Virus record (IMG/VR): IMGVR_UViG_3300020417_002118
Coordinates: 1-20,729 of that record
From: a virus
Length of the DNA stretch: 20,729 bases
Reading direction: 5' to 3' (one strand)
Shown: positions 1 through 7,430 of the stretch, piece after piece
Layout of the letters: every line of letters starts with the position of its first letter
Position numbering within the stretch: position 1 is the stretch's first letter
Notes under the pieces: model-generated
What the model saw: only the letters and a program-made list of their open reading frames with translations
What the model was told of the DNA's origin: nothing
The model's database searches: none
Position numbers and translations under genes: made by a program

Positions 1-2775
1 TACGACCTTAACACCTAAATTTACATCAGTAAGGTCATCGAGGTCTGAAACATTACCTGCTGCTAAGGCAAGAGCGTCTAACTCGTCATCGACATATTTC
101 TTATTAGCAACGTGGGCATCAGCAGTAGGCTCTACTACAGAAATATATTTCCCTGCGGTTGTGGCTGTGATGTCATTTGTGAAGATATTCACACCTGAGA
201 AAGTTTGATTATTTCCATTCAGGAGAGCGACATTCTGAGTCGAACCAACATTTTGGTTTAGATCACCAAAAGCGAGTTTCGAGTTCTTCCATTCGAGGTT
301 AGCACCGTCCCATCTTAGTGTCTCCCCATCATTTCCATTTCCTATATTTGCGGCAATATCAACTTTTTCAAGATCACCAAGCTCTGCGTCTGAACCGATG
401 AAAGTCTTAGCGTTATCAGAAAGACTTATCATTTCTAAGTCATTGTCTGCTGTATTAGAGTAGATGATCTTCTTAACGCCCGTAGCGAGTCCTGCGAGAG
501 CCGTTAAAGTAGCGTCAGATGTTTGCTTTGTAGCTACTTGAGTGTCTACATAAGTCTTGGTTGTAGCGTCTGTAGCATTAGCAGGTGTTTTGACTGTTAC
601 TGTAGAGGCTGTAAAGTCATAAGCGAAAGCACCGAAAGTCTTTCCTGCATTATTTAAGACTATATTTGAGCCGTCAGAAAGATCAGAGGAAGCAAGCTTT
701 GTATTCACAAACGATGTTGGTATATCAGCGACACCACCAACAACACCAACGGCACTTACTCTGAGGACATCACCAACCGCACCTGCTTGTAGAGTCGTAT
801 CAGAAAGAGTGCCTACGCTACCTGACCCTCTTAATATAGCTTCAGCACCTGCTGTTACGCTGATCTTCTCAAAGGAGTTAGCTCCATCACCTAAGAGTAA
901 GTCTTTGTCTGCGATACCTGTAATATCATCGAGAGCCGAGTCTTTCGCTTGGTAGTTGTTAGCGAGATCAAGAGCATTTATGTCTGTGTCAATCTGAGTA
1001 TCAACATACTCCGTAGTCGCTAAACTCGAAGAGTTGTTATTAGGCTGTTGTGTAGCACCTGTTGCAGTAGCATTTGTTAGGTCTACATTACCTGTGAATG
1101 TTTTATTTCCTGTGAAAGTCTGAACCCCACCCAAGAAGCCAACTGTGGTGTTATCAACAACAAAGTCGAGGGTGTTATCTGCTGGGTCATAAGATACGGC
1201 AATGCCTGTTTCAGTATTACCATCAACCATACCCCCAACAATGTCTTCGATTTCTGCTTGGGTCTTACCTGTGTCTGCACTTGGAACGAAGTTGTTCCCA
1301 TCCCACTTTAAGACTTCCCCATTTTGAGGTGCGTTTGTAGTGGTGTCTACATCAGAAAGAGCGTCTACAGAGAACCCTGCGAGACTTACCTCAAAGTCGA
1401 GAGTTCCATCACCTTGAGCTGTTACTGTAATACCTGTTTCCGTATTATTTGAAACCATACCACCGACAACAGTCTGAATTTCTGCGTCAGTACGTTGCGT
1501 ATTAGTGTCTGTCTCATCTACTTGGGTTAGAACGCCATTTTGGACTTTTAAGATTTTTCCATTAACTAAAGCGTCATTGGAAACATCACTCAAGTCTCTA
1601 ACCGAGAATCCACCTAAACTAACGGCAAAGTCGATATTTCTGTTTACTGCGTCATAAGAAACAGTAATACCTGACTCATCACCTCCAAGCATTTGCTGAC
1701 CGACAATATCTTTAACTTGATTATCGGTGAGTTGGGTATTGGTATCAGTCTCGTCTACTGCTACGAAAGACCCATTGTCATATTTCAGAATCTTGCCATT
1801 ACCGACTTGTGCAAGGTCTACATCAGAAAGAGTCCCTACGCTACCTGTGCCTTTTAAGAAAGTTTCTACTCCTGCCTGTACGCTTATCTTCTCGAAAGAA
1901 TTTGGGTTATTTCCTAAGAGCAAGTCCCCATCAGCAATACCTGTGATGGTATCAAGGGAAGCGTCAGCGTCTTGTTTGCCTGCAAGGTTAATCCCACTAA
2001 TTTCGTCATCTACATATTTCTTAGTAGAAGCATGAGTATCTTGCGTTGGAGCAGGGACAGTGATTGTAGTAGCACCTGTAAAGTCGTAGTTGTGATTTCC
2101 GAAAGTAGCGTCAGCATTAGTTAAAACTACTTTATCTGAGTTAGAAAGATCCGCAGTTGAAATGAGTCGGTTTACATATTGACCTTGAGCATTTCTAACC
2201 AAGAAATGATTTTCAGCACCTCCTGCGATAGTAACGTCACTTAGTGCATTAAGACTTTCAGCTCCCCCACCTCCACCCTCACCTGGCACCCAACCACCTG
2301 CACCACCATTGGCTGCGGCTGAATAAACGAGTGCATTTCCGTCATTTAACCCTGCAAGATCGACATCAGAAATAGTACCTAACGTAAAAGTAACATTAGC
2401 CCACTTATTTCCGTTGTACTGTAAGAATTGATCTGCAGCTAAGTTCGCAAATTGCGTATCACCGAGTGCTGAAAGATTAGCGTTCCCACCACCAAGTTGA
2501 GCATTTCCGATCAGAGTTTGAACAAAAGCAGTTGTGGCAATGCGATTGGAAGACTCATCTACGTCAATAACAACTTGACCGTTTTCTTCCTTCTCTATTT
2601 CTTTAATAGTCAGTACCCAATCACCACCTGCACCAAGGATATATCCTTGTTGTGCAACAGCAGGACCTGGGACAAGACCGTCAGTGCCTGCTTGCACTCC
2701 GTTTGTACCTGAAAATGCAGTTAAGACTATTGAACTTCCACCTGTTGTGGTTGTGCCTGTACCAAATGTACTCAT
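1..2775 (-). CDS. Tail fibre protein, C-terminal end outside the window
   Basis: The frame is open for 925 codons from an ATG at 2775 to the left edge, so the protein is at least 925 residues and its C-terminus is missing. A good ribosome site (AAAGGAG, 6-base spacing) fixes the start. The protein is Gly/Asn/Asp/Ser/Thr rich and built of repeats typical of phage tail fibres. 'LSDVDL'-type units recur; 'TKKYVDDE' or 'TKTYVDTQ' units occur at least three times. A block of about 80 residues (DTNTQ..., IVGGMV, NTETGI, then DF.V) recurs three times between about 1141 and 1770. A second block (ITGIAD.DLLLG..., FEKIS, GSVGTLSD) occurs twice. These are features of trimeric beta-structured fibres, and ETGI/DF repeats are familiar from marine phage fibres. 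The N-terminus is glycine and threonine rich and probably attaches to the baseplate or tail. The receptor-binding tip lies outside the window. Confidence in a fibre is high; its exact place in the virion is unknown. Confidence 0.88.
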   Translation of the reverse strand, partial: MSTFGTGTTTTGGSSIVLTAFSGTNGVQAGTDGLVPGPAVAQQGYILGAGGDWVLTIKEIEKEENGQVVIDVDESSNRIATTAFVQTLIGNAQLGGGNANLSALGDTQFANLAADQFLQYNGNKWANVTFTLGTISDVDLAGLNDGNALVYSAAANGGAGGWVPGEGGGGGAESLNALSDVTIAGGAENHFLVRNAQGQYVNRLISTADLSNSDKVVLTNADATFGNHNYDFTGATTITVPAPTQDTHASTKKYVDDEISGINLAGKQDADASLDTITGIADGDLLLGNNPNSFEKISVQAGVETFLKGTGSVGTLSDVDLAQVGNGKILKYDNGSFVAVDETDTNTQLTDNQVKDIVGQQMLGGDESGITVSYDAVNRNIDFAVSLGGFSVRDLSDVSNDALVNGKILKVQNGVLTQVDETDTNTQRTDAEIQTVVGGMVSNNTETGITVTAQGDGTLDFEVSLAGFSVDALSDVDTTTNAPQNGEVLKWDGNNFVPSADTGKTQAEIEDIVGGMVDGNTETGIAVSYDPADNTLDFVVDNTTVGFLGGVQTFTGNKTFTGNVDLTNATATGATQQPNNNSSSLATTEYVDTQIDTDINALDLANNYQAKDSALDDITGIADKDLLLGDGANSFEKISVTAGAEAILRGSGSVGTLSDTTLQAGAVGDVLRVSAVGVVGGVADIPTSFVNTKLASSDLSDGSNIVLNNAGKTFGAFAYDFTASTVTVKTPANATDATTKTYVDTQVATKQTSDATLTALAGLATGVKKIIYSNTADNDLEMISLSDNAKTFIGSDAELGDLEKVDIAANIGNGNDGETLRWDGANLEWKNSKLAFGDLNQNVGSTQNVALLNGNNQTFSGVNIFTNDITATTAGKYISVVEPTADAHVANKKYVDDELDALALAAGNVSDLDDLTDVNLGVKVV

Positions 2776-2859
2776 GTCAGACTCCTTTATTTCTAATGCT
2801 TCATTCTAGGGTAGGTATAAAGTAACAATCGACCTAATAAAAACTTGAGAGCTTAGCGC

Positions 2860-3573
2860 ATGGAAAAGATAGTTCTATCCCCCCCTATGAGTAATCTTCA
2901 GATTTTCTCCCCCTCGTACTCAGGAAAAACAACTCGCATTTTAGGAACGTACACGCTCGAAAAAAGAAGAGGTCTTTGGAGAGTCCTCACAACTCTGAAA
3001 AGAGCGGAAGGGGGTTGGTTAAATAATGTAGGTCTACGAAATGGTGGTATAGACTCTATCCCCAATAAAAGAGCAATCATTTCTATCAGCTCTCTTGGAG
3101 ATCAAGATTGGTACGCTCTAGTTGAAGAAATAAAAAGCAAACCTAAAGTCATAGGGGTGGAGCTTAACATTTCATGCCCTAACGCAGAGGTGAATCAGCT
3201 ACCTCCCGATCTTCTTGGGGAAATGAACCGTTCATTTCAGAATGTAGTCGTAAAAGCACCTCATATCTGTACCCTTGATTATCTTCTGAGGCTTGTGGAT
3301 ATGGGCGTTAAAACCATTCACATTTCAAACACAAAAAAAACTGTAGAGGGTGCGCTCTCAGGAAGGTCTTTGGTCGAAAGAAATCTACAGACGATCAGAG
3401 ACTTGAAAGTTTTAAGACCTAGTGTGAAAGTGGTCGGAGGGGGTGGGATATACGACCTTGATACGCTGTTGAGATATGAAGATGTAGGGGCTGACCATTT
3501 CAGTTTAAGTACCGTCTTGTTCAACCCTTTGAAGTCTAGGAAATTAATAAGAGAATATTACGAAAGGAGTTGA
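2860..3573 (+). CDS. pyrD: Dihydroorotate dehydrogenase-like flavin-barrel protein, shortened
   Basis: This 237-residue protein resembles class 1 dihydroorotate dehydrogenase, which oxidises dihydroorotate to orotate in pyrimidine synthesis using FMN. Class 1A enzymes are about 310 residues, so this one is short at the N-terminus and in loops. Visible motifs are TLEKRRG (32-38), NNVGLRN (55-61), NISCPN with the presumed catalytic Cys106 (103-108), Lys132, Asn157-Thr158, GALSG (164-168) and the phosphate-binding GGGGI (193-197). These match most orotate and FMN contacts of the Lactococcus enzyme. The lysine that normally sits just before TLEK is Gly/Thr here (ILGTYTLEK). The start at 2860 has only a weak ribosome site; the next ATG (2887) has none. 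It stands alone on the plus strand, divergent from the tail fibre across 84 bases that include GGTATAAAGT, a possible promoter. It could be a host-derived metabolic gene boosting nucleotide supply, or a diverged barrel with another substrate. Confidence 0.75.
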   Translation: MEKIVLSPPMSNLQIFSPSYSGKTTRILGTYTLEKRRGLWRVLTTLKRAEGGWLNNVGLRNGGIDSIPNKRAIISISSLGDQDWYALVEEIKSKPKVIGVELNISCPNAEVNQLPPDLLGEMNRSFQNVVVKAPHICTLDYLLRLVDMGVKTIHISNTKKTVEGALSGRSLVERNLQTIRDLKVLRPSVKVVGGGGIYDLDTLLRYEDVGADHFSLSTVLFNPLKSRKLIREYYERS

Positions 3574-3756
3574 GGGGAAGCTATTCAAAAGCACTCTGAG
3601 ATCGAAGTTGAACTAGAGTGCTTAATAAGTAGCCCCGTTTCCTCGCCTTACAAGAAAGGGTGAAAATCATAAGACTCAAACGGCATTACGACCCTTAACT
3701 ACCTCTGACACCCTTCTTCTTCGATAAATGGTAGATTAGGGTCGGGGGCTTTTTTT
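3574..3756 (+). ncRNA. Candidate structured RNA or 3' UTR downstream of the pyrD-like gene
   Basis: No gene lies in these 183 bases, but pairing is dense. AAGCACTCT (3589-3597) pairs perfectly with AGAGTGCTT (3615-3623) across a 17-base loop. Outside it, GCTA (3580-3583) and GGG (3574-3576) can pair with TAGC (3630-3633) and CCC (3634-3636). CGTTT (3636-3640) pairs with AAACG (3678-3682). A terminator stem follows at 3689-3744. AGCCCC (3631-3636) can instead pair with GGGGCT (3745-3750), directly before a run of seven T. The CCCC tract therefore has two mutually exclusive partners. It could be the 3' UTR of the upstream gene, an independent small RNA, or a switch. It does not fit a tRNA. The pairings were found by eye without a folding calculation. 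Confidence 0.35.
3689..3756 (+). terminator. Rho-independent terminator after the pyrD-like gene
   Basis: The arm 3689-3703 pairs with 3730-3744 at 13 of 15 positions (CGACCCT/AGGGTCG and CTACC/GGTAG), with a 26-base loop. GGGGC and then seven T (3750-3756) follow. The T run is on the plus strand, so it terminates transcription from the pyrD-like gene. It overlaps the TAA stop codon of the convergent minus-strand gene at 3755. Confidence 0.6.
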
Positions 3757-4264
3757 AGTCTATTAAAAGAGTGAAACTTACCTGACCTGTCGTCATGTTT
3801 TCATTCTTCTTGATAGGAGTGTCCTTAGAAATAAGATTTCTATCCACAGCGAGCTTGACCTTACGGCTAACCTCTTCGATGAAAGCTTGCTTCTTAGAAG
3901 TAAGGGTTTGCTTGTAATGGTAAGCCTTAGCTACATCTATTTCTAAGTGTTCGCCTTTGACAATCTTTACCGCTCCATTAAAGAGAGGGATAGCACTAAA
4001 AACGCCACCTAAATATGAAACAGGAATGTCGAAGACAGACACTTGAACAACTCCATCTTCGGCAGTGAAGAACTTGATCGAGTAGCCTCTTGAAAGAAGT
4101 TCACTCTTAACGTCTGAAGAAGCCTTTTCTGTGAGACTGTCTAATACGTCATTGTTAAACATTTTAGTCGTAGTAACCTCAATCGAACTTGTGCGCTCGT
4201 TTGCGATCACAAAAGTCTCTTCACCTCTGAAATGCTTTTTAAGCGAATCAATCATTTCTAACAT
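3755..4264 (-). CDS. Hypothetical protein, 169 residues
   Basis: I do not recognise a family. The ATG at 4264 has a fair ribosome site (AGGGA, 7-base spacing). The protein has no membrane segment or signal peptide. It alternates short helices and strands: an N-terminal amphipathic helix, a strand-rich centre (about 60-110) and a lysine-rich helix around 118-145. It ends in a threonine- and serine-containing strand. It is the last gene of the minus-strand block that starts at 9865. It is separated from the upstream gene (4355-4768) by about 90 bases holding an inverted repeat at 4310-4343. Its TAA stop falls in the T run of the opposing terminator. Function unknown. Confidence 0.7.
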   Translation of the reverse strand: MLEMIDSLKKHFRGEETFVIANERTSSIEVTTTKMFNNDVLDSLTEKASSDVKSELLSRGYSIKFFTAEDGVVQVSVFDIPVSYLGGVFSAIPLFNGAVKIVKGEHLEIDVAKAYHYKQTLTSKKQAFIEEVSRKVKLAVDRNLISKDTPIKKNENMTTGQVSFTLLID

Positions 4265-4309
4265 AGCTTTATCCCTATCAGTGTCAGGTTTCAGTTTTCA
4301 GTTTTATTA

Positions 4310-4343
4310 TTCTTTACCTACTAAAGATAAAGCGGGTAAAGAA
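4310..4343 (-). repeat. Inverted repeat between two minus-strand genes
   Basis: TTCTTTACC (4310-4318) pairs perfectly with GGTAAAGAA (4335-4343) around a 16-base loop. It lies just past the stop of the 4355-4768 gene and ahead of the 3755-4264 gene. No T run follows on either strand, so it is not a standard terminator. It may be an mRNA processing or stability hairpin, or a protein-binding site. Two direct CAGTTTT copies lie beside it at about 4292-4305. Confidence 0.4.
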
Positions 4344-4354
4344 ATGGTTGGGGG

Positions 4355-4768
4355 TCATACGATAATATCGTACATCACAGACCCTGTAAAAGCAGTAGAT
4401 AACTCAACTACAAAACCTGTAGTGGTACGGTTCTTAACTCTAGCGAAAACAAAGTCGTCAACAGAGAATAACACACGGTAGTCTGTGTTCGGCATTGGGG
4501 AGTCAAACACTACGCTCTTTTCGGATTGGTTGGCGAAAGAAATAACACCACTCAGAGTAGATATGTTAGCCATTATAATCTCCAACTTTGAAATAGCGGT
4601 GCTTACTGCTTGTTGCACTTCTAAAGGGTAGCTCCCTACAACAGAGATGTTGTCTCTTGTGATCGAAGAAACAGAAATAACACCAAATTTATTAGACGAG
4701 ACAGAAAACTTAAAAGTCCCTAGTCCTGTAGGTACTGAATAGGACAGACTTGTTTCTTGAAGTATCAT
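4355..4768 (-). CDS. Small virion-type protein with a tail-spike/lectin-like C-terminal domain
   Basis: The start is ATG at 4768, with GGAGGG six bases upstream. An in-frame TTG at 4774 abuts the ribosome site and is unlikely. Translation is coupled to the upstream gene: its TGA and this ATG share one A (TGATG). The product is 137 residues and strand-rich. Residues about 87-137 contain 'DYRVLF' followed by NRTTTGF (113-119) and end in a short hydrophobic strand. The same order (YMVLF, NRTTTGF, terminal hydrophobic strand) closes the beta-helix protein at 7431-8414. Domains of this form are common at the C-termini of phage tail and decoration proteins and are thought to be carbohydrate-binding or trimerising. 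That role is inferred. The N-terminal half (1-60) is unrecognised. Confidence 0.65.
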   Translation of the reverse strand: MILQETSLSYSVPTGLGTFKFSVSSNKFGVISVSSITRDNISVVGSYPLEVQQAVSTAISKLEIIMANISTLSGVISFANQSEKSVVFDSPMPNTDYRVLFSVDDFVFARVKNRTTTGFVVELSTAFTGSVMYDIIV

Positions 4769-5142
4769 CAGCAACCCTCCACAAAGTAGCCTTTGTTTTT
4801 AAGTATTGTGATAAGCGTAGCCATCTTCAAAGGGTCTTTCCCTGTAACTGTGAGCTTATCATCTTTGAGGGTACACTCTAACTCATCGTCTCTCAGATTT
4901 CTGATTAACCGTTCAGGAATAGACCCGCAAGACTTAGGGTGTACTGTAATAGAATACTCATTTCTAATTATTTTAGAGAGCCACCTCTCTGCAACTTTTT
5001 TAGAAATAATACTTATAGAATCACCTTGCGAGGCTCTTCGATCTTTTCGCTCTTCCTCAACAGGGTGAGGTTGGAGTTGATCGTGTCGAGAGCTAGGTGT
5101 ATTTCCTGTAGGCTCTCGATTTTTTTCATCGCATTTAGACAT
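4768..5142 (-). CDS. Hypothetical protein overlapping the sigma-like gene
   Basis: The 124-residue product is not recognised. Its first 42 codons overlap the 3' end of the sigma-like gene (5013-5582) in another frame. That overlapping part is hydrophilic and Pro/Glu/Arg/Gln rich with no domain look. The rest (about 45-124) has a regular helix-strand pattern ending in strand-helix-strand with a C-terminal cysteine, so the conserved part is probably outside the overlap. ATG at 5142 has only a weak AGG eight bases upstream, and no better ATG or GTG exists in the non-overlapping part. The start is therefore uncertain. The stop is coupled to the next gene (TGATG at 4766-4770), which supports that the frame is translated. 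Confidence 0.55.
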   Translation of the reverse strand: MSKCDEKNREPTGNTPSSRHDQLQPHPVEEERKDRRASQGDSISIISKKVAERWLSKIIRNEYSITVHPKSCGSIPERLIRNLRDDELECTLKDDKLTVTGKDPLKMATLITILKNKGYFVEGC

Positions 5143-5582
5143 CTTAAAAACCTATATCTTACTTTTCCTTGTGATTCCCCTATAACACGAGCCGCATGAC
5201 TCTGACTTGAGTAGAGGTAAAGAAGTACCATTACCTTAATGTCTTTCGTATCAGAAAAGTATTGACTCAGTATTTTCAATAACTCTTCTTCCTCAAAGAT
5301 CGGAACTTGCATTAGAATCTTAATTCGATCTAAAGCTCGATTCACTCTGTAGTGGATATTGGGCTGTGTGTACCCAAATATTTTACCCAAAGCGGATTGA
5401 GGAACACCCTTAAGAAGATGAAGTTCTACCATGTCAGCTTCGATTGGGTTTATTCGACCCATGTGTTCAATCACTTTGTCTATCTTTGCGTAAGTTTCTT
5501 CCGAAGCATATTCTGAGTAAGTTGGTAAATAGCTCAGAGAGTGTTCGTTAGAGAAGATACGCTCCATTATGTGGTTATCCAT
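5013..5582 (-). CDS. Sigma-factor-like protein with two helix-turn-helix units
   Basis: This 189-residue protein has two sigma region 4-like HTH units. The first is at about 45-88 (PIEADMVELHLL, then PQSALGKIFGYTQPNIHYRV). The second is at about 112-152 (VMVLLYLYSSQSHAARVIG, then GKVRYRFLRCL). A helical, probably coiled tail follows. It starts at ATG 5582 with AGGGG six bases upstream and overlaps the end of the NusG-like gene by 8 bases. Its size is similar to T4 late sigma factor gp55, but I do not see a clear region 2, so that analogy is only a suggestion. Adjacency to the NusG-like gene fits a role in phage control of host RNA polymerase. It could also be an ordinary DNA-binding repressor or activator. 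Confidence 0.65.
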   Translation of the reverse strand: MDNHIMERIFSNEHSLSYLPTYSEYASEETYAKIDKVIEHMGRINPIEADMVELHLLKGVPQSALGKIFGYTQPNIHYRVNRALDRIKILMQVPIFEEEELLKILSQYFSDTKDIKVMVLLYLYSSQSHAARVIGESQGKVRYRFLRCLNAMKKIESLQEIHLALDTINSNLTLLRKSEKIEEPRKVIL

Positions 5583-6114
5583 TAAAGTCCCCTACAGAAA
5601 AAACATCAACAGTTACGACTACTTCGGCACTTCTTAGTTTCAACAGTATACTATAAAAGCAACCACCTAGCCCATCTCCATCAGAAATAATGGTCATTAT
5701 TTCCCCTTCACACCCCTTAAAGTCCCCTTCTATGATCTCTACAAAGTCTCCCTCTTTGTACCTCCCACCCAAGCTGTAAGCTTCTCTTACCATTTCCTTT
5801 AGTTCAGAATCTAAGATCGTACCCTGAGAGATCATGTCGCTACTACGATCATAACGACTGATCATTGTTTCGATGAAAATTGACCTAGAAATGTCGTAAT
5901 ACTTCGTAGTTGGATAGCCCGACTTAACAAAGATATAGCCCTCAACTAAAAATGTAGCCTTGCTCGAACCACCTCTTAAAACAGGGACATAAATATCTTC
6001 TATTTCTATCCCCGACAGGTTACTAAGGACTTTCGCTAGAGTTCCTGCTCTTGCTTCCTCCTCACCTTTGAGGGTAGTTGTCATTACTACCCAAGTCGGT
6101 TGTCTTTGTCTCAA
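5575..6114 (-). CDS. NusG/Spt5-like transcription elongation factor
   Basis: The protein has 179 residues with two recognisable parts. An NGN-like domain spans about 5-85: the WVVMTT strand, a Glu-rich first helix, the 'IYVPVLRGG' segment and the 'VEGYIFVKSGY' strand. A KOW motif spans about 119-142 (YKEGDFVEIIEGDFKGCEGE). NusG-family proteins bind the RNA polymerase clamp and affect pausing, termination or antitermination. The start is TTG at 6114: AAGGGAG lies seven bases upstream and this start keeps the whole NGN strand. The ATG at codon 11 would remove it. The gene overlaps the 3' end of dnaX by 53 bases and the start of the sigma-like gene by 8. It is probably a phage-specific elongation or antitermination factor, but this is inferred from the family. 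Confidence 0.8.
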   Translation of the reverse strand: MRQRQPTWVVMTTTLKGEEEARAGTLAKVLSNLSGIEIEDIYVPVLRGGSSKATFLVEGYIFVKSGYPTTKYYDISRSIFIETMISRYDRSSDMISQGTILDSELKEMVREAYSLGGRYKEGDFVEIIEGDFKGCEGEIMTIISDGDGLGGCFYSILLKLRSAEVVVTVDVFSVGDFNG

Positions 6115-7384
6115 AGTCTGACTCCCTTGGTTCGGTTAACGCTTCTTTTATTTCTTTTACCCAAGAAGCGAATAACATCAACGAAACCTCAGACTTTTTT
6201 TCTTTACTTTGTTTATGGGGAGGTGGCGAAACTTGGTTCTCGTTTGTAGAACCTAGATTTTCACTCTCAGAATCTTGAAAATTATTTTTTGTCTCCACTA
6301 CTTGAGAGGCGACCACCTGAGACAAAACACTGCGCTGTCTAACCCATTTGTAAAGCTCACACTTGAACAAAGCCTCTGTTGATCTTCTTGGTTTAGAAGA
6401 AATGGCTTCTGCAAGACCAATCAACTTTTCGCCTCTTTTTTCCCAAGCCTCTAAGAGTATTTCCTTGTTCCAAAAGGGAGGGGGAGTTCCTGAACCCAAC
6501 CCTAAAGAAATAGAAAACATGGTCGCTGACAACAGCCGATCAAAAGCAACTCCAACAGGAGTAGATGATAGAACCTCATCACATAATCTGAGAGTCTCAG
6601 CACCCTCACTCACGAGCAACTTACATATCTGATCATTCCTATCTACATGGAGATAAGACCTCACAGCTTCAAGAGATACATTTTTAGAGTTTGATGAAGC
6701 CACACCTTCAACAGCTTTAAGTGCGTCTCTTATATGACCCTCTGTAAAGTCAGCGATTAGGACAAGGGCTTCTCTGTCGTAAGTAAAACCCTCCTCATCA
6801 CAAACCCAAGCGAGCCGATCTGCGATCTCTTCAGAGTCAACGTGGTGTATTATAAAAGCAGGGGCGCACCGACTTAAAACAGTGGCTTTCATTTTTTCGG
6901 GTTCAGTTGTAGCGAAGATCACAACCAATCGTTTCTCTTCTGAACCTTTCCTGTTATCTTCCATCGGCTTTAAAAGAGCGTCTAAAGCGTCTTTACTGAG
7001 CTGATGGGACTCGTCAAAGAGGTAAAGTTTTCTCCTGCCTGAGAATGCTGTGTAATCTATTTCCTCCAATATCTTCTTAACGTCAGCTTTCCCACTATTC
7101 GTAGCCGCGTCTACCTCAATAAAAGCGTCAGACTCACCCGAAAGCATACCCTCGCAAGAAGAACACTGATCACAAGGCTCTCCATTAACAGGTGCTTCAC
7201 AAAGTAAGGCACGAGCGAGAATACGACCTAATGTCGTCTTGCCCGAACCGAAAGGTCCTGCAAAGAGATAAGACTGTTTCCAACCTGCGCCCTCTGAGAC
7301 AATCCCCTTAAGGGTTCTGACTGCGCCTCTTTGACCTAGCACATCGCTGTATTTCTTTGGTCTGTATTTGGTATCTAAGCTCAT
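6062..7384 (-). CDS. dnaX: DNA polymerase III gamma/tau-like clamp loader ATPase
   Basis: The 440-residue protein is a clamp-loader AAA+ ATPase of the bacterial DnaX type, which loads the sliding clamp for replication. It opens with the typical KYRPK..DVLGQ (6-18). Walker A is GPFGSGKT (43-50). A four-cysteine zinc module (Cys62, Cys71, Cys74, Cys77) is inserted as in bacterial DnaX. Walker B is LYLFDE (120-125), sensor 1 is around FATT (157-160), and the arginine finger SRC is at 171-173. Residues 180-360 carry the lid and collar. From about 365 the protein turns into a charged linker with a short C-terminal helix, much shorter than full tau. ATG at 7384 has GAGGA at good spacing. The Walker B carries FDESH where DEVH or DEAH is usual. 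Many phages use a T4-type gp44/62 loader, so a bacterial-style DnaX suggests acquisition from a cell. Confidence 0.92.
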   Translation of the reverse strand: MSLDTKYRPKKYSDVLGQRGAVRTLKGIVSEGAGWKQSYLFAGPFGSGKTTLGRILARALLCEAPVNGEPCDQCSSCEGMLSGESDAFIEVDAATNSGKADVKKILEEIDYTAFSGRRKLYLFDESHQLSKDALDALLKPMEDNRKGSEEKRLVVIFATTEPEKMKATVLSRCAPAFIIHHVDSEEIADRLAWVCDEEGFTYDREALVLIADFTEGHIRDALKAVEGVASSNSKNVSLEAVRSYLHVDRNDQICKLLVSEGAETLRLCDEVLSSTPVGVAFDRLLSATMFSISLGLGSGTPPPFWNKEILLEAWEKRGEKLIGLAEAISSKPRRSTEALFKCELYKWVRQRSVLSQVVASQVVETKNNFQDSESENLGSTNENQVSPPPHKQSKEKKSEVSLMLFASWVKEIKEALTEPRESDFETKTTDLGSNDNYPQR

Positions 7385-7397
7385 TTGTCCTCACACA

Positions 7398-7428
7398 AGT
7401 AAGTGGGTTTGTTCACTTACTCATATAA
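7398..7428 (-). promoter_or_regulatory. TATATG element and hairpin upstream of dnaX
   Basis: On the minus strand, TTATATG (7422-7428) is followed at once by AGTAAGTG and CACTTACT, a perfect 8-base inverted repeat (7414-7421 and 7398-7405) with an 8-base loop. The dnaX ribosome site and ATG come next. The hairpin does not cover the ribosome site. It may be a promoter with an operator, or a 5' hairpin on the transcript. Confidence 0.4.
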
Positions 7429-7430
7429 GA

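Noticed and set aside
1727-2035. Plus-strand open frames inside the tail fibre region (also 2497-2712)
   Set aside because: They lie opposite a continuous 925-codon fibre frame, have no domain character and are shadows of its repeats.
1-2775. Tail fibre broken into small genes
   Set aside because: Reading the minus strand in steps of three from 2775 to 1 shows no stop codon, so it is one open gene cut by the window edge.
3574-3756. Possible tRNA or tmRNA in the structured gap
   Set aside because: The 9-base stem has a 17-base loop and there is no TTCGA-type T-arm, no D-arm and no 7-base acceptor at the right spacing on either strand.
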